Part shown: piece after piece, positions 54,037 to 63,076 of the stretch | Position numbering within the stretch: the first letter of the stretch is position 1 | How the letters are laid out: each line of letters opens with the position of its first letter | NCBI RefSeq assembly: GCF_000626635.1 | Contig: NZ_CP007451.1 | Span: 1,116,001-1,180,000 of the forward strand | Source of the DNA: Draconibacterium orientale | GTDB taxonomy: Bacteria; Bacteroidota; Bacteroidia; Bacteroidales; Prolixibacteraceae | Direction: 5' to 3' | Length of the DNA stretch: 64,000 bases | The notes under the pieces: model-generated | Database searches by the model: none | Told to the model about the DNA's origin: nothing | Seen by the model: the letters and a program-made list of their open reading frames with translations, nothing else | Made by a program: the position numbers and the translations under genes

Positions 54037-54777
54037 TTAATAAAAACGATTCGAGTTTTTGTTCCAGTATTTAATCATAAAATACCCAAATAACATTCCG
54101 CCAAGGTGGGCAAAGTGCGCTACACTTCCCTGAATTCCGGAAACACCAAAGAACAACTCCAAAGCACCATAACCAATTACAAAATACTTGGCTTTAATGG
54201 GTATTGGCGGAAACAGCAACATCAACTCGGTATTTGGGAACAACATACCAAAACCTAACAAAATACCGAAAACCGCACCCGAAGCACCAACAGTTGGTGT
54301 ATTTAAAATGGCATTTAACTTACCGGCCAGCGGATCGCTAAAATTCTTTCCTTCGCTCCAAATCTGGTAACCCACTTCTTTTACGTAGGCAATCTGGTCG
54401 GGCGACATTTTACCAATCAGCGACTGGTATTCGAAATAAGTTACCACCATATGCAGCACCGCGGCGCCAATTCCGGTTACCAGGTAAAAAGTAAGAAACC
54501 GCTTTGGCCCCCAAACACTTTCAAGCACGCGCCCAAACATATACAGGGCAAACATATTGAAAAAAATATGCCCGATACCTTGCGAGCTATGCATAAACAT
54601 ATAAGTAAAAAACTGGTGTAGCTTAAACTTTTCCGACAGCGGAAAGTGCAAACCCAAAATCGGATACAAATCAGTTCCGCTTTGTTTTAACACAATGGTT
54701 ATCAGAAAAAACACAACGTTGGCAAGAATCAAGTTCTTCACCACCGGTGGCATATTTAACATCGGACGGTATCTCAT
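54037..54777 (-). CDS. Rhomboid-family intramembrane serine protease
   Basis: This 246-residue protein has six TM segments. The active-site Ser lies in GASGAVFGILLGFG and the His in VAHFAHLGGMLFGYF. The N-terminal HSSQGIGHIFFNMFALYMFGR block has the conserved His and Asn. It lies 133 bp after mutL and upstream of the second rhomboid. The two paralogs in tandem are a common Bacteroidota pair; their substrates are unknown. Confidence 0.94.
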   Translation of the reverse strand: MRYRPMLNMPPVVKNLILANVVFFLITIVLKQSGTDLYPILGLHFPLSEKFKLHQFFTYMFMHSSQGIGHIFFNMFALYMFGRVLESVWGPKRFLTFYLVTGIGAAVLHMVVTYFEYQSLIGKMSPDQIAYVKEVGYQIWSEGKNFSDPLAGKLNAILNTPTVGASGAVFGILLGFGMLFPNTELMLLFPPIPIKAKYFVIGYGALELFFGVSGIQGSVAHFAHLGGMLFGYFMIKYWNKNSNRFY

Positions 54778-54910
54778 ATTTATAAAGTTGGAAGACCGAA
54801 ATAAACTTTCTTTCCAAAATCAACGGTCTTCAGTTGCATATTGTTTTAATGACCACGCAAGGTACAATGACCACGCCAAAATTTTAAGTGCTCAAATTAA
54901 CGACAATCTG

Positions 54911-56806
54911 TCATTTCGAGAAACTTTTTTCGATATCATCTGTCGAAATGATGGTCAACACCTTTTTTCCGTCGGGCGAAAAATTGGGTGTTGCACAGGC
55001 AAACAAATTATCGATCAGGTGGTCCACCTCTTCCTGTTTCAGGTTAGTACCATAATCCATTGCCGATGCTTTTGCCAACGATGCCGCTATTTGCTCTTTA
55101 GCTTTTGAGCGTGCATCCACCGGCGAAGTTTTGTACTCTTCCAGCAATTTTTCAAGTATCAGCTCGGGCGACGAAATATCTAAAACTCCCGGCGTGCCAT
55201 TAATAATAAACGTGTCTTTCCCAAATTCCCGGATATCAAACCCCAACGACAACAAATCTTCCAAAATGGATTTCAACAATGCCGAATCGGCAGGATTGAG
55301 TTCGATGGTTTGCGGAAATAACTGCTGCTGGCTGGCCACCGAATCCGATTTCAGCACCTCCATAAACTTTTCGTACAAAATTCGCTCGTGTGCCCGCTTC
55401 TGGTCGATAACCATTAATCCCGATTTTACCGGTGTTAATACATATCGCTGTTTTAGCTGCAAAACTTTTTTACCACTAAACTGCCCGGGCGCATTCGCAT
55501 ACAAGTCATCAGCCTGAATGGCGCTTTCGCGGTATTCGGGCTCGGGTTTTAATTTCAATTGTGCTCCCTGGTACAGGTCTTCCCAGTTGTCAAGGTTCTT
55601 CTTTTCTCTTCCCGACCCGGGAGAAGAGCTTCGTCCTTGTCCGGCAGAATCCTTTTCAAACGGCGAGTATCCACGTTCGGCAAACTGTTTTTCGTTGTCA
55701 AACGGATTGTAATCGGGATTGATTTGAATCTCCGGGAAACGCACTCCCTCGCCATCTTTTTTCGGAACAGGAATATCAATGCTTCCACTTTGGTCGAAAT
55801 CGATTGACGGCACCACGTTGTGTTTGCCTAACGATTCGCGTATCGAGGCATGAATAATCGGCCAGATATCGCGTTCGTTTTCAAATTTTATCTCGGTTTT
55901 TGTTGGATGCACGTTAATGTCGATTGCTTCCGGATCGAGCTCCAGAAACAGAAAGTACGACGGATAAGTATCGGGAGGTAACAACTGCTCGTAAGCCTGG
56001 GTAATTGCCTTATGAAAATACGGATGGCGCATAAAACGTCCATTTACAAAAAAGAACTGTTCGCCCAGTGTTTTGCGGGCATATTTGGGCTGCCCAATGT
56101 AACCGAAAACCTTTACAATGCTGGTATCTTCATCAACATTTATAAGGCTTTGATTAAGGCTCCGGCCAAACACATCAACCAAACGTTTCCTGTAGTTGGC
56201 CGGCGGCAGATCATAAACCGGCGATCCGTTGTGGATTAACGACAATTTAATGTCGGGATTGGGCAATGCTACCCGCTGAATTTCCCAGATAATATGCTTT
56301 AATTCGGTTGAATTTGCTTTTAGGAATTTGCGACGTGCCGGCACATTATAAAACAGGTTTTTAATCATAAAATTGGTGCCGTTGTTGCATCCCGCAGGCT
56401 CCTGTGTTTTTACTTCGGAACCGATAATATGAATAAAAGTGCCCACCTCATCGTCGGCTTTTTTGGTGCGTAGCTCCACATCGGCAATAGCGGCGATGGA
56501 TGCCAGCGCTTCGCCACGGAAACCCATGGTACGAATGGCAAACAAATCATTGGCCGAACGGATTTTTGATGTGGCATGACGCTCAAAAGCCATTCGTGCA
56601 TCGGTTGGCGACATTCCGCTTCCGTTGTCCGAAATCTGAACAAGGGTTTTACCAGCGTCTTTTATATTGATGGTGATTTCAGTTGCGCCCGCATCAAGAG
56701 CGTTCTCCACAAGCTCTTTCACAACCGATGCCGGTCGCTGAATAACTTCTCCGGCAGCAATCTGATTAGCTACTGCATCGGGTAATAACTGAATAATATC
56801 GCTCAA
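54911..56806 (-). CDS. mutL: DNA mismatch repair protein MutL
   Basis: MutL couples mismatch recognition by MutS to strand removal. The 631-residue protein has an N-terminal GHKL ATPase with VVKELVENALDAGATEI, ISDNGSGM and GFRGEALASIAA, a transducer domain, a variable Pro/Ser/Lys-rich linker (about 345-430), and a C-terminal dimerisation domain. The linker includes RSSSPGSGREKK. I did not see the DQHAAHERI-type endonuclease signature intact: the equivalent is VIDQKRAHERILYEKF, which looks partly conserved. MutL is upstream of the two rhomboids and 39 bp after the small membrane protein. Confidence 0.96.
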   Translation of the reverse strand: MSDIIQLLPDAVANQIAAGEVIQRPASVVKELVENALDAGATEITINIKDAGKTLVQISDNGSGMSPTDARMAFERHATSKIRSANDLFAIRTMGFRGEALASIAAIADVELRTKKADDEVGTFIHIIGSEVKTQEPAGCNNGTNFMIKNLFYNVPARRKFLKANSTELKHIIWEIQRVALPNPDIKLSLIHNGSPVYDLPPANYRKRLVDVFGRSLNQSLINVDEDTSIVKVFGYIGQPKYARKTLGEQFFFVNGRFMRHPYFHKAITQAYEQLLPPDTYPSYFLFLELDPEAIDINVHPTKTEIKFENERDIWPIIHASIRESLGKHNVVPSIDFDQSGSIDIPVPKKDGEGVRFPEIQINPDYNPFDNEKQFAERGYSPFEKDSAGQGRSSSPGSGREKKNLDNWEDLYQGAQLKLKPEPEYRESAIQADDLYANAPGQFSGKKVLQLKQRYVLTPVKSGLMVIDQKRAHERILYEKFMEVLKSDSVASQQQLFPQTIELNPADSALLKSILEDLLSLGFDIREFGKDTFIINGTPGVLDISSPELILEKLLEEYKTSPVDARSKAKEQIAASLAKASAMDYGTNLKQEEVDHLIDNLFACATPNFSPDGKKVLTIISTDDIEKSFSK

Positions 56807-56845
56807 GATTAAATCTTTAGAAATTTGTACTACGAGATTCGCTAT

Positions 56846-57154
56846 TTAGGCTAAAAAGTCGGAAAAGAAGAAAAGATAAAGCACCAGGGCAAGGATTAAA
56901 ACAATCCATATCAACCTGCGGTTTTGTGCTCGACGGGCCGATTCGGATGAGCGCGCCCAGCCATCTCCCGTCCGAAATTGACCTTTAATGTTTGGACGAT
57001 ACGGGCGATTGCTGTCTTTTTTCTCATCAACAATTCCTAACTCCTCCTTAATTCGGCGTTCCCGCTCGTCTCTTTCGTCCTTGTCGGGATCCCAAAAACG
57101 TGGGGTGATACTAAACTTTTTTGTTCCCGGTGTATGAAAAAATTTGCCAATCAT
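56846..57154 (-). CDS. Small C-terminally anchored membrane protein (102 aa)
   Basis: The protein starts MIGKFFHTPGTKKFSITPRF at 57154. A TTG-initiated version seven codons longer (57175) would begin within the promoter box. It has a conserved basic N-terminal half rich in Asp/Glu/Arg (DPDKDERDERERRIKEELGI) and a single C-terminal TM (about 82-100). It is a Bacteroidota-wide neighbour of mutL, sometimes mislabelled as a riboflavin synthase subunit; no function is known. Confidence 0.85.
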   Translation of the reverse strand: MIGKFFHTPGTKKFSITPRFWDPDKDERDERERRIKEELGIVDEKKDSNRPYRPNIKGQFRTGDGWARSSESARRAQNRRLIWIVLILALVLYLFFFSDFLA

Positions 57155-57172
57155 CGCGTTCTGTTTATTGTA

Positions 57173-57180
57173 CAAAGATA
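57173..57180 (-). promoter_or_regulatory. -7 box for the mutL operon
   Basis: Minus-strand TATCTTTG is an exact TAnnTTTG match, 18 bp upstream of the ATG at 57154. Transcription near 57166 would exclude the TTG at 57175 as start. Confidence 0.65.
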
Positions 57181-57372
57181 AGCTTATTCTGCAAAAACTG
57201 TTCCGTAAGAAAGGATTGTTCGTTCAACCCCCTCAGAGTGATGGTCTCACTCAGAGTGAGGCTATCACTATTGAAAGTTATTCGAACGCTGATAACACTG
57301 ATTTTGCTGATTTACAATAAAAAGAAATGGCTCGCTGATTTCGCCGATTGGCGCAGAAGAATTTTCGGGTCC

Positions 57373-57568
57373 AGCGGTTTGTAACCGCTGCTTGATTGAG
57401 CCTAAAAAAGAGAGTCCGGGGCTGTATATGCTTAATGTATACATACTAAAACGGATCGGATCCTTTTCGAAACAGAAAAGCTACGGTTCGCAGAGTGATT
57501 TTGGGGATTAGCGGTTTGTAACCGCTGTTAAATTGCACCAAAAAAGAGAGTCCGGGGCTGTATACATT
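57373..57568 (+). repeat. Two imperfect direct repeats of about 60 bp
   Basis: Copies at 57373-57432 and 57510-57568 (137-bp period) each begin with the palindrome AGCGGTTTGTAACCGCT and end with AAAAAAGAGAGTCCGGGGCTGTATA. The middle differs. The palindrome core is shared with 8155-8173. The whole 57181-57687 spacer is gene-free. Besides this repeat and the two-hairpin module, it holds a duplicated CTCAGAGTGA around 57226-57260. Confidence 0.8.
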
Positions 57569-57570
57569 AA

Positions 57571-57651
57571 GACCTTCAAGGTTTTTGAAACCTTGAAGGT
57601 CTCACAGAAATTAGCTGCGAACCTTCTTCCAAGTTTAAAACTTTGGAAAAG
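57571..57651 (-). repeat. Two-hairpin 3' module, copy 2
   Basis: In the minus-strand direction, a CTTTTCCAAAGT-type hairpin (57651-57626) is followed by the palindrome GACCTTCAAGGTTT...AAACCTTGAAGGTC (57601-57571). The order and partners are the same as at 3493-3569 on the plus strand. Here it follows the minus-strand GNAT-nitrilase gene, so it is again at a transcript 3' end. Confidence 0.75.
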
Positions 57652-57687
57652 ATGAAACTGTTCCGAACTGATGCAGTCGCATCCTGA

Positions 57688-59211
57688 CTACACCATCTTT
57701 TTCAGCTGGAACAAATCCTGGCGGCGGTCTTTCAGGTTTCTTACACTACCAAACTGGTTGAGTTCGCGCAACAAACCGATATCCACATCGGCAATTAAAA
57801 TCATTTCGGTATTTGGCGTGGCTTCGGCTTTTATTCCGTTTACCGGGAAAGCAAAATCGCAGGGTGTAAATACCATCGACTGTGCATACTGAATATCCAT
57901 GTTATGCACTTTCGGCAGGTTGCCCACACTTCCGGCAATGGCCACGTAACATTCGTTTTCAATAGCGCGTGCCTGCGAGCAATTCCGTACGCGCGAAAAA
58001 CCATTTTGCGTATCGGTTAAAAAAGGTACAAACAAAATATCCACGCCTTCGTCAGCCAGCAAACGACTCAATTCCGGAAATTCCGAGTCGTAGCAAATCA
58101 ACACACCGATCTTCCCGCAATCGGTATCCAGTGCTTTTAAAGTATGGCCTCCCTGCATTCCCCAAACTTTTACCTCGTCGGGGGTTACGTGCAGTTTTTC
58201 GTAACGCTCGGTGCTTCCGTCGCGGCGGCAAAGGTAGCCTACGTTGAACAACTTGTCGTCCACCAGCTCGGGCATACTTCCGGTAATAATATTGATGTTG
58301 TAACTAATGGCCAACTCCGAAAACTTTGCGGTAATAGCTTCGGTGTGCTTGGCCAAATCGCGAATGGCTTCGGGTTCGGTTAAGTGGTTATTTTCGGCCA
58401 TAAGCGGCGCGTTAAAAAACTCGGGGAACAGCGCAAAATCGCAACGGTAACCCGAAACGGCATCAACGAAAAATTCAGCCTGCAACATCAGGTCTTCCAG
58501 GGTTTTGTAAGGCCGCATTTGCCATTGCACCAAACCCAAACGAACCACCGTTTTTGTGATCTCCGGCTTTTTCCGTGGCTTCTCGTAGTAAATGTTATCC
58601 CACTCCAGCAGCACCGCGTATTCATTCGAATCGGTGTCGCCTTCGAGGTAGCCCTTTATAATTTTTGCCGGGTGAAAATCGTTCGATATCTGAAAGTTCA
58701 GCACCGGATCGTGAATTTCTTTGGTACGCACTTTCTGTATGTACTCTTTTGGCGACAGTTCATTCTGGTAAAGGTGATAGTTGGGAATCCGTCCGCCAAA
58801 GGCAATTCCTTTTAAATTAAGCCGTTCGCACAACTCTTTTCGGTAATCGTACAGCCGGCGCCCCAAGCGCAATCCACGAAATTCGGGTTTAATAAAAACA
58901 TCAATTCCGTACAACATATCGCCATTGGGCGAGTGCGTTTCGAAGGTATAATTCCCGGTAATTTCCTTGTACGTGTGATTATCTTCAAACTTATCGTAAT
59001 CAACCACAATGGCAAGTGCACAACCGGCAATCTGCCCGTTTACCTTCAGCACCACCTGGCCCTCGGGGAAACGATCGATAAGCGATTTTATATGATGCTC
59101 TTTCCAATAGGCATCGGGCATGCTGGTGTACACCTCAATCATCGCCTGTTTGAGTTCCTGGTAATCGTCGAATTTTAAGTATTCCAGTTCTATATTATCA
59201 ATTTCCTGCAT
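57688..59211 (-). CDS. GNAT acetyltransferase - nitrilase-superfamily hydrolase fusion
   Basis: This 507-residue protein has an N-terminal GNAT domain (about 10-150, acetyl-CoA-binding VFIKPEFRGLRLGRRLYD) and a C-terminal carbon-nitrogen hydrolase domain (about 222-495). The hydrolase triad is Glu264 (FPEFF), Lys339 (YEKLHV) and Cys373 (ICYDSEF). The two domains in one chain suggest coupling of acetyl transfer and amide hydrolysis on one substrate, but neither the substrate nor the coupling is known. It is 21 bp downstream of corA on the minus strand, with a repeat-rich spacer after it. Confidence 0.93.
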   Translation of the reverse strand: MQEIDNIELEYLKFDDYQELKQAMIEVYTSMPDAYWKEHHIKSLIDRFPEGQVVLKVNGQIAGCALAIVVDYDKFEDNHTYKEITGNYTFETHSPNGDMLYGIDVFIKPEFRGLRLGRRLYDYRKELCERLNLKGIAFGGRIPNYHLYQNELSPKEYIQKVRTKEIHDPVLNFQISNDFHPAKIIKGYLEGDTDSNEYAVLLEWDNIYYEKPRKKPEITKTVVRLGLVQWQMRPYKTLEDLMLQAEFFVDAVSGYRCDFALFPEFFNAPLMAENNHLTEPEAIRDLAKHTEAITAKFSELAISYNINIITGSMPELVDDKLFNVGYLCRRDGSTERYEKLHVTPDEVKVWGMQGGHTLKALDTDCGKIGVLICYDSEFPELSRLLADEGVDILFVPFLTDTQNGFSRVRNCSQARAIENECYVAIAGSVGNLPKVHNMDIQYAQSMVFTPCDFAFPVNGIKAEATPNTEMILIADVDIGLLRELNQFGSVRNLKDRRQDLFQLKKMV

Positions 59212-59232
59212 ATTTGTTTTGGTTAAAATTTT

Positions 59233-60297
59233 TTACAACCACTTTTTTCGTTTAAAATAAATCAGTAATCCGCCTCCAAGGATTGAAATAATTATCCAGA
59301 AAACCAGATAACCATATTTGAATTTAAGTTCGGGGATGTATTCAAAGTTCATTCCGTAAATACCGGCAATAAAGGTTAGCGGAATAAATATCGATGCAAA
59401 AATAGTAAGAGTTTTCATCACCTCGTTCATGCGGTTACTCATGTTCGAATTGTAGATATTCAGCTGGTCGGAGGTCATATTATTGTACATTTCCACGGCT
59501 TCCGAACACTGAACAACCATGTCATTCAAATCTTTTAAATAAGCAATATTCTTTTCCTTGAAGAAAGTATCTTCGGCGCGTAACAACGAGGCCATAAACT
59601 CGCGCATGGGGCGCACGGCTTTGCGCGTGAAATTCAATTCTGTTTTAAAACGATAGATTTCCTCTACAATTTTTGAGTCCATGGTTTTAAAAAGCCGATC
59701 CTCAATATCTTCCACCTGCCGGCCAATATTTTCAATCAGCATCGAATAATTATCCACCAAAGCATCCATTAAAACATAAGCCAGGTAATCGTTTCCGCTA
59801 ACACGAATGCGACCTTTACTTTTGCGGATACGCTCGCGAACCCCTTCAAAAAAATGCGCTCTTTGTTCCTGCAGCGTCAACACATAGTTTTCGCCCAAAA
59901 TCAAGGTAAGCTGCTCGGCACGTATGCGATACCCATCTTTTTCCTGAAGCAGAATTTTCATAATAAAAGCATCGTAATGCTCACCATTTTCGTATTTCGG
60001 AGGTTGGTCGGTATTCAGAATATCTTCAAGCAAAAGTGAAGGCAATTTAAATCCTTCACCCAGCTTTTTAATCATCTCCAAATCATGCAGGCCGTAAATA
60101 TTTACCCAGTTTACCTTACCCGCTTTAAAATTTTGCCGTGCCGTGGCTATCGAATCAACTGTTTCCTCGTGCAATTCCTCTTTGTCGTAGGTAATAAACT
60201 GAATTTCTGACTGTTCCATTTTTTGTCTGCCGATTAAAACCAGCGAACCGGGAACAGCTCCCTTTGCATTTGAGCGATCTTTTAAAAAACGTGCCAT
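59233..60297 (-). CDS. corA: Magnesium/cobalt transporter CorA
   Basis: This 354-residue inner-membrane channel of the CorA family has a large cytoplasmic N-terminal domain with a long stalk helix, and two C-terminal TM segments (about 294-316 and 327-346). The signature GMN lies in IYGMNFEYIPEL after TM1, and the segment STNFI-type region is IFIPLTFIAGIYGMN. The C-terminus is Lys/Arg-rich (FKRKKWL). It imports Mg2+ and other divalents. It precedes the GNAT-nitrilase gene and could be cotranscribed. Confidence 0.95.
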   Translation of the reverse strand: MARFLKDRSNAKGAVPGSLVLIGRQKMEQSEIQFITYDKEELHEETVDSIATARQNFKAGKVNWVNIYGLHDLEMIKKLGEGFKLPSLLLEDILNTDQPPKYENGEHYDAFIMKILLQEKDGYRIRAEQLTLILGENYVLTLQEQRAHFFEGVRERIRKSKGRIRVSGNDYLAYVLMDALVDNYSMLIENIGRQVEDIEDRLFKTMDSKIVEEIYRFKTELNFTRKAVRPMREFMASLLRAEDTFFKEKNIAYLKDLNDMVVQCSEAVEMYNNMTSDQLNIYNSNMSNRMNEVMKTLTIFASIFIPLTFIAGIYGMNFEYIPELKFKYGYLVFWIIISILGGGLLIYFKRKKWL

Positions 60298-60434
60298 ATT
60301 TTAAATTTATGCTTCGGAATACAAAAGCAGCCAGCTTTTATGCCCGAAGAATTTTAGCCAATTTAAGAAATAAATTGCTTTAAATACAAGCGGAAACAGA
60401 ATGTGATTCGTAAAAATTAACTGCGTTAAAAGAC

Positions 60435-60475
60435 AAAAAAAAAATTCTACCTGCAATAACTACAGATGGAATTTT
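60435..60475 (-). terminator. Terminator after der
   Basis: AAAATTCTACCTG (60441-60453) pairs with CAGATGGAATTTT (60463-60475) with one mismatch. The A run at 60435-60444 is the T run on the minus strand. It lies 39 bp after the der stop. Confidence 0.8.
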
Positions 60476-60513
60476 CAAGCTTCAAACTTTGGTCTTCCGA
60501 CTTGCGGCTTCTC

Positions 60514-61824
60514 TTATTTCTGCCTGAAATAAATTTGAATAGGTACGCCGGTAAAGTTAAAGTTGTCGCGCAGCTGGTTTTCGATGTACCTTTTATACGG
60601 CTCTTTAATGTATTGCGGCAAGTTGGCAAACAATGCAAAGGCCGGTGTTGGCGATGGCAACTGCGTACAATATTTAATTTTTATGTATTTACCTTTTACC
60701 GATGGAGGCCCGTATTCTTCAATTGCCTCGAGTAATACCTGGTTCAATTCCGATGTTTTTATGCGCTGCTTGCGGTTTTCGTGAACCTCCATGGCAACCT
60801 CCAGCGCTTTGTGCACGCGCTGTTTTGTTAATGCCGAAATAAAAATGATCGGCACATCGGTAAACGGCGCCAAACGGTCGTGAATTTCCTGCGTCATTTT
60901 TTTGGTAGTCATGGTGTCTTTGTCAATCAAATCCCACTTGTTCACCAAAATAACCACACCCTTTTTGTTTTTGATGATCAGATTCAGAATGTTCATGTCC
61001 TGCGCTTCCACTCCGCGTGTTGCATCAATCAGCAACAAACATACATCTGAATTTTCGATGGTACGCACCGAACGCAATACCGAATAAAACTCCAGGTCTT
61101 CGCTTACTTTTCCTTTTTTTCGCAGTCCGGCTGTGTCAACGATCATAAAATCGTGACCGAACTTATTGTATCGGGTATGAATGGAATCGCGTGTTGTTCC
61201 GGCAACATCGGTTACTATGTTGCGGTCTTCGCCAATCAAAGCATTAATAAACGACGATTTACCCACATTCGGGCGGCCAACAACCGACAGGTGTGGCAAT
61301 TCATGCTCTTCTTCCAACGACTCTCTATTTGGGAATTTATCGACCAGAGCATCCAGCATATCGCCGGTTCCGCTTCCGGTCATCGACGAAATACAATAGA
61401 TTTCTCCCAATCCTAAGCCGTAAAACTCCTGCGCGTCCAGAATTCTGTTATGGTTATCGACTTTATTTACCACCAGGACAATTTCCTTTTTGCTACGACG
61501 TAAAATATTCGCGATGGCATCATCCAGGTCGGTAATTCCGGCTTCCACATCCACCACAAACATAATTACATCGGCCTCATCAATGGCCAAATGCACCTGT
61601 TTGTTGATTTCTGCTTCAAAAACATCTTCCGAATTCACCACATAACCTCCGGTGTCAATCACCGAATATTCAACGCCAATCCACTCGCCTTTTCCGTAAT
61701 TACGGTCGCGGGTAACGCCGGCTGTTTCGTCAACAATGGCTTTACGCTGTTCAATCAAACGATTAAACAAAGTTGATTTACCCACATTCGGGCGTCCTAC
61801 TATTGCTACTATTCTGCTGCTCAT
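60514..61824 (-). CDS. der: Ribosome biogenesis GTPase Der
   Basis: Der (EngA) is an essential GTPase for 50S subunit assembly. The 436-residue protein has two tandem G domains. The first has GRPNVGKST (9-17), DTGG and NKVD. The second has GRPNVGKSS (about 182-190), [11 protein letters not shown] and NKWD. A C-terminal KH-like domain contains [27 protein letters not shown] and ends [10 protein letters not shown]. The length and order match the family. It is upstream of corA and downstream of era, with a small repeat spacer between era and der. Confidence 0.97.
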   Translation of the reverse strand: MSSRIVAIVGRPNVGKSTLFNRLIEQRKAIVDETAGVTRDRNYGKGEWIGVEYSVIDTGGYVVNSEDVFEAEINKQVHLAIDEADVIMFVVDVEAGITDLDDAIANILRRSKKEIVLVVNKVDNHNRILDAQEFYGLGLGEIYCISSMTGSGTGDMLDALVDKFPNRESLEEEHELPHLSVVGRPNVGKSSFINALIGEDRNIVTDVAGTTRDSIHTRYNKFGHDFMIVDTAGLRKKGKVSEDLEFYSVLRSVRTIENSDVCLLLIDATRGVEAQDMNILNLIIKNKKGVVILVNKWDLIDKDTMTTKKMTQEIHDRLAPFTDVPIIFISALTKQRVHKALEVAMEVHENRKQRIKTSELNQVLLEAIEEYGPPSVKGKYIKIKYCTQLPSPTPAFALFANLPQYIKEPYKRYIENQLRDNFNFTGVPIQIYFRQK

Positions 61825-61844
61825 TTCTCTTTCAATTTTGTTAA

Positions 61845-61900
61845 GGGCTAAAGCCCATGTTTTCCGGAGGCTTCTAAATTCCCCGACTTAAAAGTCGGGG
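61845..61900. repeat. Paired hairpins between era and der
   Basis: GGGCTAAAGCCC (61845-61856) and CCCCGACTTAAAAGTCGGGG (61881-61900) lie in the 135-bp spacer. GC-rich hairpins of this form are common in Bacteroidota intergenic regions. A terminator role for era is possible but no T run follows on the minus strand. Confidence 0.6.
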
Positions 61901-61959
61901 CTATGGATAGCTCTTCTTCAGGATATAATCCTCACTTCCGTCTCCGGTCTTCTGTCTTT

Positions 61960-62844
61960 TTAAAATTTATCGTACCCAAATTTTTTCAACTGGCCGTCTT
62001 TCTCACGCCAGTCTTTGGCTACTTTCACATACAATTCGAGGAAAATTTTCTTGTCGAAAAACTCTTCGGCGTCAGCACGTGCTTCTGTTCCCACACGTTT
62101 TATACTTTTCCCCTGATGGCCGATAATAATTCCTTTCTGGCTTTCGCGCGAAACATAAATTACCGTGCGGATATTGATAATTTTCTCCTCTTCTTTAAAC
62201 TCTTCCACCTCAACTTCAACCGAATAAGGAATTTCTTTTTGGTAATGCAGAAGAATTTTCTCGCGAATAATTTCCTGCATGAAAAAACGCTCGTTGCGGT
62301 CGGTTAATTGCTCTTTCGAGAAAAAGGCCGGACCTTCGGGCAAGTGCTCCAAAATACGATCGAAAATAGGTTCGATATTAAATTTTTCGAGCGCCGAAAT
62401 TGGGAATACATCTGCTCCCGGAAATATGTTCGACCAGTGATCGTACAATTTTAACACCTCTTCCTGGTTCGACAGATCGATCTTGTTCAGCAACACGATA
62501 ACCGGCATGTTCGACTTACGTACTTTCTCGATATACTCCGGATTTTTGTCCACCTTTTCTTTTACATCGGTAACAAAAAGAATCACGTCGGCATCGATTA
62601 AAGCTGTATCAACAAACTTCATCATCGATTCCTGAAGTCTGTAACTAGGCTTCAGAATACCGGGAGTATCGGAATAAACAATCTGGAAATCGTCGCCACT
62701 TACAATGCCTTTAATCCGGTGGCGCGTGGTTTGCATTTTTTGGGTAATGATAGACAATTTTTCGCCTACCAGTGCATTCATAATTGTTGATTTTCCCACA
62801 TTCGGGTTGCCAACAATGTTCACAAATCCTGCTTTATGTGTCAT
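61960..62844 (-). CDS. era: GTPase Era
   Basis: Era is an essential GTPase that binds the 3' end of 16S rRNA and supports 30S assembly. The 294-residue protein has an N-terminal G domain with GNPNVGKST (12-20), DTPG and NKID, and a C-terminal KH domain with GIIIGHQGKSIKRVGTEARADAEEF. The length is normal. It has its own promoter and is followed by der on the same strand. Confidence 0.97.
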   Translation of the reverse strand: MTHKAGFVNIVGNPNVGKSTIMNALVGEKLSIITQKMQTTRHRIKGIVSGDDFQIVYSDTPGILKPSYRLQESMMKFVDTALIDADVILFVTDVKEKVDKNPEYIEKVRKSNMPVIVLLNKIDLSNQEEVLKLYDHWSNIFPGADVFPISALEKFNIEPIFDRILEHLPEGPAFFSKEQLTDRNERFFMQEIIREKILLHYQKEIPYSVEVEVEEFKEEEKIINIRTVIYVSRESQKGIIIGHQGKSIKRVGTEARADAEEFFDKKIFLELYVKVAKDWREKDGQLKKFGYDKF

Positions 62845-62908
62845 TATTTCAAATAATTAGGTGTTCCTTCCCTTGCGGGAATTCTCTGTTATTTTCTAAA
62901 AATCGGCA

Positions 62909-62916
62909 CAAAGATA
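62909..62916 (-). promoter_or_regulatory. -7 box for era
   Basis: Minus-strand TATCTTTG is an exact TAnnTTTG match, 64 bp upstream of the era ATG at 62844. The spacer 62845-63076 lies between divergent genes and holds no other recognised site. Confidence 0.55.
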
Positions 62917-63076
62917 ATCGAATTCAACAAATTGTGTTCACCACTGCATAATATTTTGATTTTCAACGAAAAAGTTTCATACCAGCACTCGCATACACCA
63001 TCGCCTTTCCTTTTGATTTTAGGCCATTTTTTCGTATCTTAAATGATCCGACAGCTTTATTAAAAAAATTTTCGCC

